DNA of 64,000 nucleotides from Rufibacter radiotolerans (GTDB lineage Bacteria > Bacteroidota > Bacteroidia > Cytophagales > Hymenobacteraceae). The stretch is taken from contig NZ_CP010777.1 in assembly GCF_001078055.1 (NCBI RefSeq), positions 3,935,001 through 3,999,000 on the forward strand. Reading direction: 5' to 3'. The notes beneath the pieces are model-generated. The model was given only the letters and a program-made list of their open reading frames with translations, did no database searches and was not told where the DNA came from. The translations under genes were made by a program, and so were the position numbers. Of the stretch, positions 1 to 8,064 are shown in pieces (position 1 is the stretch's first letter; every line of letters begins with the position of its first letter).

Positions 1-2
1 AC

Positions 3-248
3 CTGGAAACGCTGGTCCAACTGGGCGAAGAAGTAGGCTTGGACGGTGCCGGTATACGGGAGGCGCTACAGTCTGAGGCCTATGCCCAGGAAGTGCGGCA
101 AGACATGCAGGAGGCCCAGCAAATAGGCGTACAAGGCGTGCCGTTCTTCGTGTTCAACAGTAAATACGCGGTTTCTGGGGCCCAGCCTTCAGAACTTTTC
201 CAGGAGGTACTGGAGAAAGTGTCAACTGAGGAGAAAGCGGGTTCTTAA
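3..248 (+). CDS. DsbA/FrnE-family thiol oxidoreductase, C-terminal fragment
   Basis: Only the last 81 codons are in the window; the reading frame is open from base 3, so the real start lies upstream. The stretch GVQGVPFFVFNSKYAVSGAQ is typical of the cis-proline loop and following strand of DsbA-fold proteins of the FrnE/YwbO type, in which a Gly-Val-Pro lies opposite the active-site cysteines. The preceding residues are a helical region rich in Glu and Gln, as in the inserted helical domain of that family. The CXXC motif would be upstream and cannot be seen, so redox activity is inferred. The gene is followed by a strong palindrome that could end its transcript. Confidence 0.8.
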   Translation: METLVQLGEEVGLDGAGIREALQSEAYAQEVRQDMQEAQQIGVQGVPFFVFNSKYAVSGAQPSELFQEVLEKVSTEEKAGS

Positions 249-271
249 AACCAGAGACGTAAGCAAATCAA

Positions 272-321
272 AAATTCTGTTTTAGGCCTGTTTTCCAGAA
301 AACAGGCCTAAAACAGAATTT
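272..321. repeat. Family I intergenic palindrome, perfect copy
   Basis: Two perfect 23-base arms (272-294 and 299-321) around a CCAG loop, with the family core GTTTTAGGCCTGTTTT. It sits 23 bases after the DsbA-like stop and reads the same on both strands, so it could act as a terminator. Flanking A and T runs support a transcript-end role. Confidence 0.85.
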
Positions 322-449
322 CTTTTGCCAGAGAAAGATTCTGCCCTGGCAGGTGACCTCCATAGCATGGTTCTTCCGGTAGACTCTTATCTTGCGGGTT
401 CTGGCCTTGGCTTCATTTCCAACGGCCGGTTTCAAGAGTTACCGCAGAT

Positions 450-1082
450 ATGACCTTAGGCGCTACCGTAGCAGCAGAACGAAAACGGAGAGGGATCTCC
501 CAGGAGGAGCTAGCCGATCTGGCCCAGGTGAGCCTGCGCACCATCCAGCGGATTGAACGGGAGGAAAGCATGCCCCGCGGATTTACCCTCAAGGCCATTG
601 CCCATGCCCTGGGCCAGTCTGTAGAGGACTTTTCAGCGCTTCCCGCCACCCCGGTAGCCTCAGAAATCCCGGAAGTACTGGTCCCTGAGCCTGTCCTGGC
701 ACCTTCTTTACCGGCCAGCGCCTATTTGCAACAGTTGAACCTGTCGGCCTTTTCTTTTCTGTTGTTCCCGTACCTGGGGTTTCTGGTGCCGCTCTGGCTC
801 CGCAAAAAACAGAAGGAGGCCCAGTTGGAGCACCCGGCCGGGGCCCGCATCATCAACTTCCAACTCATGTGGTGCATAGGCATGCACCTGGCCTTATTGG
901 GGGCTTTGCTGGTGCAATTGGCGGCGGCGCATTATTTCCAGCTCCGGTTTCCGTTTTTGGTGATGGGCTGCTTTTTTACGCTGTATTTAGTCAACATTTT
1001 CACCTTGACGCGGGCTTCTCTTCAACTCCGGCGGGGCAATACCCAGGTATACCAGAAATGGGGCCATCTTTTCCTCCACTAA
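450..1082 (+). CDS. XRE-family regulator with C-terminal membrane domain
   Basis: Residues 3-55 form a clear Cro/C1-type helix-turn-helix (RKRRGISQEELADLAQVSLR, then TIQRIEREES). A proline-rich linker follows, then two or three hydrophobic segments at about 90-110, 135-160 and 165-185, resembling the DUF4870 membrane module that Bacteroidota often fuse to XRE domains. The protein is therefore probably a membrane-tethered DNA-binding protein; its ligand or target is unknown. The ATG at 450 is the natural start because it leaves two to three residues before the HTH. A 76-codon ORF in another frame over the 3' end is a shadow. Confidence 0.85.
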   Translation: MTLGATVAAERKRRGISQEELADLAQVSLRTIQRIEREESMPRGFTLKAIAHALGQSVEDFSALPATPVASEIPEVLVPEPVLAPSLPASAYLQQLNLSAFSFLLFPYLGFLVPLWLRKKQKEAQLEHPAGARIINFQLMWCIGMHLALLGALLVQLAAAHYFQLRFPFLVMGCFFTLYLVNIFTLTRASLQLRRGNTQVYQKWGHLFLH

Positions 1083-1231
1083 CACTTTCGCCTCATTAAC
1101 AATAGGTTACTTTAAAGCCATCATCCCGCCAAGGCCATCTGGCTTAGAAATGGCGGCTGAATGGCGTAAGAACGGCGTGGCGCACCGGCACTTTCTTCCC
1201 TAGCATTGTGAACTCTAAACACACTGCTATA

Positions 1232-2197
1232 ATGAAACTCTTAAAACGCATTCTTCTCTCCTTTCTGTTGCTCCTGGTAGTAATCTCTGCGGGCGGCTAT
1301 GTCTATTTCAAAAACAAATTTGAGGTGGGTCCCAGCCAGTTGCGGCTGGTCTCCCAACCCCTTACCGTTCCCTTTCTCTGGAAAAGCAATGGGGCAGAGC
1401 CACACGCCTTCCAATTGATACCAGTTACCCTCCACGGCTGCCCCAAAACCTTTTACCTGCAGTTTGACACCGGCTCCCCCTATACTATTTTCTACCAGGC
1501 CAAGCTTGAGACCATCGAGAAAAAATACGGCCCCGCTACCGTTCCCCAAGTAGCAAACGGGCAGGTCTTACAAAACTTTTCCTTTCAGGTGGGCTCCCTA
1601 CCTTTGACCGCCTCTGCATTACCCGTAAAGGCGATAGGCGATGGGGCTATAGATTGGGCAGATACCACCAGCATAGAAGTCATTGGCACCTTAGGTACAG
1701 ATTTCATTCAGGACAAGGTGCTGGTGCTGGACTATAAAAAGAGCCTGTTCTCTGTGTATGACCAATTCCCGCCAAACCTGGCCCGCGGCATCCAACTCTT
1801 GGATTTCCAGTTCAACAGCCGCCGCATCTTGCTCCCCGGCCAGATCAACGGCAAAGAAACGGCGCTCATGTTTGATTCCGGCTCCAGTGCCTATGAACTC
1901 CTCACAGATAAAAGCACATGGCTGGAAATGCAGAGCCCCCACAGCCCGGTAGACACCGCGTATGTTAACTCCTGGGGGAAAACAATCACCGCCTTCACCA
2001 CTACCACCACCGCAGAGGCCCGTTTTGGGCAGGTGCGTCTTCCGCTGCGCAAAGCCACGTACCTGGAAGGCATGAGCCTAGTGAACCAACTGCTCACAGC
2101 CTTCTCCGGGCTGGGTGGCATGACTGGCAACAAGCTTTTTCTAGGCCACACCCTTGTGCTGGATACCAGGCACCAGAAGTTTGCAGTGCTGCCTTAG
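1232..2197 (+). CDS. Membrane-anchored bilobal aspartic-protease-like protein
   Basis: I prefer the ATG at 1232 to the GTG at 1208 because it begins directly with a positively charged N-terminus and a hydrophobic anchor (MKLLKRILLSFLLLLVVISA). The exported part carries two aspartic-protease signatures, FDTGS at about residue 78 and FDSGS at about residue 214. Spacing of about 136 residues suggests two related lobes, each giving one catalytic Asp, as in pepsin-like enzymes. Some Bacteroidota proteins annotated as aspartyl protease family have this layout. Substrate is unknown. It is followed by a family I palindrome. Confidence 0.7.
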   Translation: MKLLKRILLSFLLLLVVISAGGYVYFKNKFEVGPSQLRLVSQPLTVPFLWKSNGAEPHAFQLIPVTLHGCPKTFYLQFDTGSPYTIFYQAKLETIEKKYGPATVPQVANGQVLQNFSFQVGSLPLTASALPVKAIGDGAIDWADTTSIEVIGTLGTDFIQDKVLVLDYKKSLFSVYDQFPPNLARGIQLLDFQFNSRRILLPGQINGKETALMFDSGSSAYELLTDKSTWLEMQSPHSPVDTAYVNSWGKTITAFTTTTTAEARFGQVRLPLRKATYLEGMSLVNQLLTAFSGLGGMTGNKLFLGHTLVLDTRHQKFAVLP

Positions 2198-2240
2198 GCC
2201 TTGCTGGTGGATGCCCGCTGCCCTGCCTACCTGTTAAGCG

Positions 2241-2290
2241 TTCTTCTCTTTTAGGCCTGTTTCCTGAAAAACAGGCCTAAAAGAGAAGAG
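2241..2290. repeat. Family I intergenic palindrome
   Basis: 22-base arms (2241-2262 and 2269-2290) with one end mismatch, core TTTTAGGCCTGTTT. It lies 43 bases after the protease-like stop codon. Its right side runs straight into the probable promoter of the next gene. Confidence 0.85.
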
Positions 2291-2296
2291 TAATTT

Positions 2297-2304
2297 TATC
2301 TTTG
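2297..2304 (+). promoter_or_regulatory. Probable -7 element TATCTTTG
   Basis: TATCTTTG fits the Bacteroidota TAnnTTTG element and lies 40 bases before the preferred ATG at 2345. No TTG is found 19 bases upstream, because that place is occupied by the right arm of the palindrome at 2241-2290. Confidence 0.4.
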
Positions 2305-2344
2305 CCAAAACGATTCCTGGTATCTGGTGGCTTTTCACAAACGT

Positions 2345-3370
2345 ATGGCACAGCTAAAAAAACCTGTCTTTCTGGTCCTCCTTTTCTTATGCCTGTCTGC
2401 TAGCGCCTATTCCCAAACAAACGGGGTTGAAGAAGCCCAGCCCGCTGGCGGCGTGAGCACCCTGGCGCTTGAATATTTCAAAATACGGTTCACCCGTGAG
2501 CAGAAAAAACTGCTGCAAAACAGAGACCTGGAGTTTCTGTATTCCATTGCGGCAGATGGCACGGCCACACTGGAAAAGATAGACGGCGTCACAAATCCTA
2601 CCATTCTGGACAGCCTTACCCTGGCCTCGGGCAGGCTGCACAAGTTTAAGCCAAGGAAAGTAAACGGAGTGGCTGAAAATGGGCTCTATGGCATGACTAT
2701 TAGGTTCCCCTCTCCTATGGCGATGGGCATTCAAGGAGCCCAGGAGTACACCCAGACAGCGTATGAAGGCTTTGAGTACATTCACCGGTCCGGCCAACGG
2801 TTTGATATTATTTTTGGCGGGGTAGCCAATACCTTTTTAGGGAAGGCAGGTGACTACTTAGGAGCCGGCGGCGGCATGAAGCTAGAGATGCTGTACGCTG
2901 GCAAAAAAGGTGTGGGCGGTGGCATGCTCATGAGCTTTTATGGCAATGGCCTAACGCAAGACTTCCCTATTGCCTCTGACCGTAAACAGAATGCCGCGCC
3001 GCCTACCCTAATGCTGGGTCTGGCCGCCAATAAGATGCTGGCCAGCAAGGAAAGACGTGAGTTTTTGTTGCAGCTAGAGCTCAATTATGTGGTTCAGAAC
3101 ATTACGCCTAAGGAAAACGAGCAGGATGAAAACTGGACCCAGTTCCATGGGTTCAGCCCTGGCCTGGTGGCGCACTACGCCGTACAACTAGGCAAGCCGA
3201 AAGCCTATTATTACTACGGCACCCCTTCCCTGTACCACCATTATCTTAACTTTCATGTAGCCCTGCGGCCAATGTTCATGAACCACCGAAATGCGTCTGG
3301 TACCATGGCAGAAGCAGGTGTTTCTTACCGCTTGGGTGTACATCTGGTAGACGAGTACCGGATAAAATAA
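2345..3370 (+). CDS. Secreted protein, probable outer-membrane barrel, unknown role
   Basis: The ATG at 2345 opens a signal peptide (MAQLKKPVFLVLLFLCLSAS, cut near AYSQ); a GTG at 2327 would add six polar residues and is less likely. Residues about 30-120 weakly recall the C-terminal domain of TonB-like energy transducers (a strand with DGTATLEKIDGV, then an LDSL helix and FKPRKVNG). The remainder is Gly- and Tyr-rich with alternating hydrophobic residues and ends in aromatic-rich strands, as in outer-membrane beta-barrels. I do not recognise the family. A self-complementary terminator follows. Confidence 0.7.
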   Translation: MAQLKKPVFLVLLFLCLSASAYSQTNGVEEAQPAGGVSTLALEYFKIRFTREQKKLLQNRDLEFLYSIAADGTATLEKIDGVTNPTILDSLTLASGRLHKFKPRKVNGVAENGLYGMTIRFPSPMAMGIQGAQEYTQTAYEGFEYIHRSGQRFDIIFGGVANTFLGKAGDYLGAGGGMKLEMLYAGKKGVGGGMLMSFYGNGLTQDFPIASDRKQNAAPPTLMLGLAANKMLASKERREFLLQLELNYVVQNITPKENEQDENWTQFHGFSPGLVAHYAVQLGKPKAYYYYGTPSLYHHYLNFHVALRPMFMNHRNASGTMAEAGVSYRLGVHLVDEYRIK

Positions 3371-3396
3371 TCCTCTATACACCCCTTTAAAATTGT

Positions 3397-3439
3397 AAAC
3401 GCCACTGCCCTTCCTGAAAACGGAGGGCAGTGGCGTTTA
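3397..3439. terminator. Bidirectional terminator hairpin
   Basis: Arms AAACGCCACTGCCCT and AGGGCAGTGGCGTTT surround a short loop containing TCCTGAAAACGG. It lies between the convergent ends of the secreted protein and the GH3 gene and probably serves both. Its sequence is unrelated to the family I palindromes. Confidence 0.8.
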
Positions 3440-3469
3440 AGAGAAAGGGTTGCCTAGAAAGGCTGGCTT

Positions 3470-6100
3470 CTATTTTAAGGCCAGCTTGCCTTCCACGGTC
3501 TTCTTGGTCTTTATGGTTTGGGCATCGGGCTGGCTTCCGCCCACGCTTATCTGCACAGTGCCGGGCACGTGTTTGGTGGTGCCGTCATTAGCGATTAGGG
3601 CCAGGTCCTGCGGACGAAGCTCAAAATCCACCACCTTGCTCTCGCCGCGTTTCAGGGCGATACGCTCAAATCCTTTCAGGGCCCTTACCGGGGTCCGGAA
3701 GCCATCTTGCTGGCGGGTCACGTACAGTTGCACTACTTCCTCGCCGTCCAGTTTACCGGTATTGGTCACGCGCACGCTTACCCGCACCTTGCTGTTGGGC
3801 TTGGCCTGGGCAGGCACGTCCAGTTTGTCATAGGCGAAGGTGGTGTAGCTCAGGCCGTGCCCAAAGCCATACAGCGGCTGACCTTTGAAATACCGGTAGG
3901 TGCGATTCTCCATGGAGTAATCCCTGAAGCCAGGCAAATCTTTATCACTCCTGTAGAAGGTCACAGGCAGTCGGCCGGCCGGGTTGTAGTCGCCGAACAG
4001 CACATCGGCAATGGCCGTACCCGCCGATTGGCCGCCGTACCAGGCGTTCACAATGGCCGGCACATTCTCGGCTTCCCAGGGCATGGCAATGGCGCTGCCG
4101 GTCATCATCACAAACACCACGGGCTTGCCAGTGCCTTTGAGCACCTTCATCACCTCGGTCTGCACCTGTGGGAGCAAAATGGAGGTGCGGTCGCCGCCAT
4201 TGAAACCGGGCTCGTTCACCTTCATTTCCTCGCCTTCCAGTTGCGGTGAGATACCGCCCACGAAGATGATCGCGTCAGCGTCTTTCACGCGGTTGGCCAA
4301 AGCCTTGAAATCAGTCTTCGCAAAATTGCCGGCTCTCAGGTTCACCGAGGCCTTGCCTTCGGCCTGCACGTATTCCAGCACAATGCGGTATTTCTGGCCT
4401 TGTTTGGTATTCAGTTTGAAGCTGCGGGCGCCCCAGCGGTTACGCTCCCAGGCGTTGAGCATTTCCTTGCCGTCAATGGAGATTTTGTAGCCGTCATCGC
4501 CTTCCACTTCCAGCATGATGGAGCCAGTAGTAGCCGCGGTAAAGTCTGTGGTATAGCGGGCCGAGAAGTTATAGGCTTTCATGCTGCCCACCACGGTCTC
4601 GCCTTCCTGCCAGAAATTATTGATTTCAGTTTCCTGGCGGGTGGCCACGGGGGTTCCTTTCAGCTCTTTGTTGTTAAAGTACTCGGCTTTCACGCCGGGC
4701 TTGCCCTCAAAGCTCAGTTGCGGGGTAATGTTGGTGTAGACCAGCAGGGTGTCTTTGGTGAAGGTGGAGGCGTGTTCGTAAACAACTTCGGTCCCGGCGC
4801 CTACCTTGTCTTTGATGCCCTGCAGGGCCGTTACAATGGCAGAGGGCGTGCCATTGTAGTTGCCCAGCACGGCAATGGGATTATCGGCGTTGGGGCCCAC
4901 CACGGCAATCTTTTTCAGGTTCTTCTTGAGGGGCAGCGTGTTCTTGTCGTTCTTGAGCAGCACCATGGACTGGCGGGCCATCTTAAGCGAGTGAGCCTTG
5001 TGCGGGGCGCTTTCCAGCACATCGGTCTTGGTCTGGGCGTACTTCACCATGGCCACCGGGTCAAACATGCCCAGCCGGAACCGGATGGTGAACAGCCGCT
5101 TCACCGACACGTCAATCATGCGCTCGGTGATCTTGCCGTCTTTCACGGCCTGCACCAGGGCCTTGTAGGCGTCGGTGCCGCAGTCAATGTCGGTGCCGTG
5201 CATCACCGCGTCGGCCGAGGCAGAGGCGGCGTCCGGGTGTGTTTTGTGGTTCTTGAAGAAGTCGTCGATGGCCCAGCAGTCGGAGGTGACGTAGCCGGTG
5301 AACTGCCACTGGTTGCGCAGGATGTCGTTCATGAGCTCGTCTGAGCCGCAGCAGGGCTGTCCCTTGTAGGCGTTGTAGGCGCACATCACGCCCGCCACCT
5401 TGGCGTTCACCACCAGCTCCTCGAAGGCGGGCAGGTAGGTGTCCCAGAGGTCATAGGGTGTGGCGGTGGCGTTGAAGACGTGGCGCTCGGGCTCCGGGCC
5501 GGAGTGCACGGCGTAGTGCTTGGCGCAGGCGGCCGCCTTCAGGTACTTGGGGTCATCGCCCTGCAGGCCGCGCACGAACGCCCGGCCCAGCATGGCCGTC
5601 AGGAACGGGTCCTCGCCGTAGGTCTCCTGCCCCCGGCCCCAGCGCGGGTCCCGGAAGATGTTGATGTTGGGGGTCCAGTAGGTCAGGCCCACGTAGCGCT
5701 GCCCGCTCTTTCCTTCGGCGATGGCCTTGTTGTAGATGGCCCTTCCCTCCAGGGCCGAGAAATCGGCCATCTGCTGCAGGGAGGTGGTGTCAAAGGTGGC
5801 GGCCATGCCGATGGCCTGCGGGTAGACGGTCACCTTGTAGGGCGTGCGGGCCACGCCGTGCAGCACCTCGTTCCACCAGTCGTAGGAAGGTATGCCCAGC
5901 CGGTCGATGGCCGGGGCGGCGTTGAGCATCTGGGCCACTTTTTCTTCCAGGGTGAGCCGTGACACCAGGTCATTGACGCGGGCCTCCATGGTGAGCGAGG
6001 GGTCTTGGAACGGGTAGGCGTATTTCTCTTCTTTGGCAAAGGTAAAGGCCGCTATGCCAACGATGGCACAAAGAGAGAATATAAAATAGATTTTCTTCAT
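3470..6100 (-). CDS. Glycoside hydrolase family 3, beta-xylosidase/glucosidase type, with PA14 insert
   Basis: 876 residues with a signal peptide (MKKIYFIFSLCAIVGIAAFT). The GH3 N-terminal barrel carries the expected KHYAVHSGPEPERH segment near residue 194 and the nucleophile in GYVTSDCWAI (Asp274). A PA14 carbohydrate-binding domain is inserted in the second GH3 domain at about 480-600. The C-terminus is a fibronectin-III-like module. Among GH3 enzymes the HEVLHGV-like WNEVLHGVAR and the TSDCWAI motif fit the beta-xylosidase/arabinosidase branch rather than NagZ. Likely periplasmic or surface exo-acting enzyme on plant or oligosaccharide material; the exact sugar is inferred. The 5' half is markedly richer in GC than the 3' half. 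Confidence 0.92.
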   Translation of the reverse strand: MKKIYFIFSLCAIVGIAAFTFAKEEKYAYPFQDPSLTMEARVNDLVSRLTLEEKVAQMLNAAPAIDRLGIPSYDWWNEVLHGVARTPYKVTVYPQAIGMAATFDTTSLQQMADFSALEGRAIYNKAIAEGKSGQRYVGLTYWTPNINIFRDPRWGRGQETYGEDPFLTAMLGRAFVRGLQGDDPKYLKAAACAKHYAVHSGPEPERHVFNATATPYDLWDTYLPAFEELVVNAKVAGVMCAYNAYKGQPCCGSDELMNDILRNQWQFTGYVTSDCWAIDDFFKNHKTHPDAASASADAVMHGTDIDCGTDAYKALVQAVKDGKITERMIDVSVKRLFTIRFRLGMFDPVAMVKYAQTKTDVLESAPHKAHSLKMARQSMVLLKNDKNTLPLKKNLKKIAVVGPNADNPIAVLGNYNGTPSAIVTALQGIKDKVGAGTEVVYEHASTFTKDTLLVYTNITPQLSFEGKPGVKAEYFNNKELKGTPVATRQETEINNFWQEGETVVGSMKAYNFSARYTTDFTAATTGSIMLEVEGDDGYKISIDGKEMLNAWERNRWGARSFKLNTKQGQKYRIVLEYVQAEGKASVNLRAGNFAKTDFKALANRVKDADAIIFVGGISPQLEGEEMKVNEPGFNGGDRTSILLPQVQTEVMKVLKGTGKPVVFVMMTGSAIAMPWEAENVPAIVNAWYGGQSAGTAIADVLFGDYNPAGRLPVTFYRSDKDLPGFRDYSMENRTYRYFKGQPLYGFGHGLSYTTFAYDKLDVPAQAKPNSKVRVSVRVTNTGKLDGEEVVQLYVTRQQDGFRTPVRALKGFERIALKRGESKVVDFELRPQDLALIANDGTTKHVPGTVQISVGGSQPDAQTIKTKKTVEGKLALK

Positions 6101-6478
6101 ACAGCAGGAAAGTTAGTGCTTGGGTTTCTAAAATTGGGTATTACCTATCACTTATCCAAGAGGAGGTGCCAGAGATTCTCCAAAAGGATGGGAAACACCC
6201 CTACTGGCAGCCTTGGATAGCACCATTGCATTTTAAGCCTGTTTTCCTAAAAACGGGCCTAAAACAGGAACCGTCATAGCAGCGCTCTTACCCACACAAG
6301 GGATATCCCAATCAGCATAGCTTACTCTTCTTGGCCTCGCGCTTATACCCCTGTTAGAAAATTATTGCAAGGAATGACGGGCGTTTGCAGTAATAATGAC
6401 AAATCCCCTTGACAATCTGGCTATTATCTCTTAAATCTGCTTATTCTAATATTGTGACATCACCTTAACCCCAATCCC
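6101..6478. other. Divergent intergenic region between the GH3 gene and pntAA
   Basis: 378 bases with no credible gene. It must hold both promoters; I see only weak TAnnTTT-like matches (GAAAGTTA at 6108-6115 for the minus strand). It contains a decayed family I palindrome at 6231-6264, unusual because neither flank is a gene 3' end. Confidence 0.6.
6231..6264. repeat. Decayed family I palindrome in a divergent promoter region
   Basis: TTTTAAGCCTGTTTT and AAAACGGGCCTAAAA arms pair imperfectly. This is the only copy seen that does not lie 3' of a gene; it may mark the end of a gene since lost. Confidence 0.6.
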
Positions 6479-7612
6479 TTGAAAGTAGCTGTACTAAAAG
6501 AAACCAAAGTCCCGGAGCGGCGGGTGGCGCTGACACCGGATGTGGTAAAGACCCTCACCAAGGCTGGCTTTAAATGCGGCATTGAAACCGGGGCCGGCGA
6601 GGCAACTGGCTTTTATGACGCCGCCTATGAGCAGGCCGGCGGCATCATCTTCCTGGACAAGGCCGCTATGCTCGCAGACACAGACGTGCTGTTGAAGGTG
6701 AACGCGCCTACAATAGAGGAAGCCCAACTGTTGCGCGAAGGCAGTGCCGTGATCTCTTTTCTGTACGCCTACACCGTGCCTGACCTGCTGGACGTACTGG
6801 TGCAGCGCAACATCTCGGCGTTTGCCATGGATGCAGTACCGCGTATCTCCAGGGCGCAGAAAATGGACGCGCTGAGTTCGCAGGCGAACCTGGCCGGTTA
6901 TAAGTCTGTGTTGCTGGGGGCCAATGCGCTGGGCAAGATCTTCCCGCTCATGATGACGGCCGCCGGCACCATTACCCCCGCCCGGGTACTCATCTTCGGG
7001 GCCGGGGTGGCCGGGTTGCAGGCCGTGGCCACCGCCAAGCGCCTGGGCGCGGTGGTAGAGGTCACCGATGTGCGCGCTGAGACCAAGGAACAGGTAGAGT
7101 CTCTGGGTGGCCGGTTCCTGGAAGTGCAATCTGAAGGCGTGCAAACCGAGGGCGGCTACGCCAAGGAAGTCTCTACCGAGTACCTGCAAAAACAGAAAGA
7201 ACTCATCTCTAAACATATTGCCGAGGCCGACATTGTGATTACCACCGCGTTGGTGATTGGCAAGAAAGCCCCACTACTGGTCACCGAGGAAATGGTCCAG
7301 AGCATGCGCCCGGGATCGGTGATTGTAGACATGGCCGTGGAGTCTGGCGGCAACTGCGCCTTAAGCGAGTTCAACCAGACTTTAGTGCGGCACGGGGTCA
7401 CCATCATCGGCGAAGCCAACCTGCCTGCCATGGTTTCTGTGAACGCCAGCGAGCTCTACGCCAAGAACATCAGCACGCTCCTCCTGCACCTGGCCGACAA
7501 AGACGGCTTTAAGTGGGAACTGGACGAAGATGTGACCAAAGGCTCTATGATTACGCACCAGGGCGCGTTGGTACACCAGTTTACGCGTGACATTCTGGCG
7601 AAGACGGTGTAA
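6479..7612 (+). CDS. pntAA: NAD(P) transhydrogenase alpha subunit, part 1
   Basis: 377 residues matching the NAD(H)-binding domain I of proton-translocating transhydrogenase. The start MKVAVLKETKVPERRVALTP, the signature RAQKMDALSSQANLAGY near residue 126 and the dinucleotide fold GAGVAG at 174-179 are all present. The start codon is TTG at 6479; no in-frame ATG gives the family N-terminus. Unlike E. coli PntA the polypeptide stops after domain I, and the membrane helices are encoded by the next gene. With PntAB and PntB it forms the enzyme that uses the proton gradient to move hydride from NADH to NADP+. Confidence 0.96.
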   Translation: MKVAVLKETKVPERRVALTPDVVKTLTKAGFKCGIETGAGEATGFYDAAYEQAGGIIFLDKAAMLADTDVLLKVNAPTIEEAQLLREGSAVISFLYAYTVPDLLDVLVQRNISAFAMDAVPRISRAQKMDALSSQANLAGYKSVLLGANALGKIFPLMMTAAGTITPARVLIFGAGVAGLQAVATAKRLGAVVEVTDVRAETKEQVESLGGRFLEVQSEGVQTEGGYAKEVSTEYLQKQKELISKHIAEADIVITTALVIGKKAPLLVTEEMVQSMRPGSVIVDMAVESGGNCALSEFNQTLVRHGVTIIGEANLPAMVSVNASELYAKNISTLLLHLADKDGFKWELDEDVTKGSMITHQGALVHQFTRDILAKTV

Positions 7613-7656
7613 GGTGGAAGTAGGGGCAATCCCTGAACGCCTGTCCGGCAGAAGTG

Positions 7657-7690
7657 AGTCATCCCCCTACCCCCTTCAAAGGGGGACGAA
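7657..7690. repeat. 34-bp dispersed repeat, copy 1
   Basis: AGTCATCCCCCTACCCCC followed by TTCAAAGGGGGACGAA. The same 34 bases with one mismatch occur at 17058-17091. It sits inside the pntAA-pntAB spacer and contains a CCCCC..GGGGG inverted pair. Confidence 0.8.
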
Positions 7691-7766
7691 GAAGAAGGCA
7701 GACTTATGATCATTCAGGTGTTCCTGAACAATCAACAATTAACTATCAACAATCAACCATAAAACT

Positions 7767-8054
7767 ATGAACGCAGAAGCTTTGATTGTCCTTCTCTACG
7801 TGCTGGTGCTGGCCAGCTTTGTGGGGTTTGAGCTGATTTCTAAGGTGCCGCCTACGCTGCACACGCCCTTAATGTCGGGGTCTAACGCGATATCAGGTAT
7901 TACCATTGTGGGTGCCATTCTGGCGGCCGGGCCCATGGAGCATAGCGTGAGCAAATGGCTGGGGGTAGCGGCGCTGTTTCTGGCCACGCTCAACGTGGTG
8001 GGCGGCTACGTGGTCACCGACCGCATGTTGAAGATGTTTAAGAAAAAGCGATAA
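7767..8054 (+). CDS. pntAB: NAD(P) transhydrogenase alpha subunit, part 2 (membrane)
   Basis: 95 residues with three hydrophobic helices at about 5-25, 40-58 and 63-85. They contain PPTLHTPLMSGSNAISGI, the conserved loop of the domain II helices of transhydrogenase. It is the membrane half of what is one PntA chain in enterobacteria. Ten bases separate it from pntB, so the two are surely co-transcribed; the 154-base gap from pntAA contains a dispersed repeat and a run of CAACAATTAACTATCAAC-like simple sequence. Confidence 0.94.
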   Translation: MNAEALIVLLYVLVLASFVGFELISKVPPTLHTPLMSGSNAISGITIVGAILAAGPMEHSVSKWLGVAALFLATLNVVGGYVVTDRMLKMFKKKR

Positions 8055-8064
8055 CCCTACGGCT

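Noticed and set aside
1186..1200. Possible sigma-54 promoter (CGGCACTTTCTTCCC)
   Set aside because: It lacks the GC of the -12 element; the match is too weak.
4400..5344. 314-codon frame opposite the GH3 gene
   Set aside because: Shadow of the high-GC coding region; GH3 motifs prove the minus strand.
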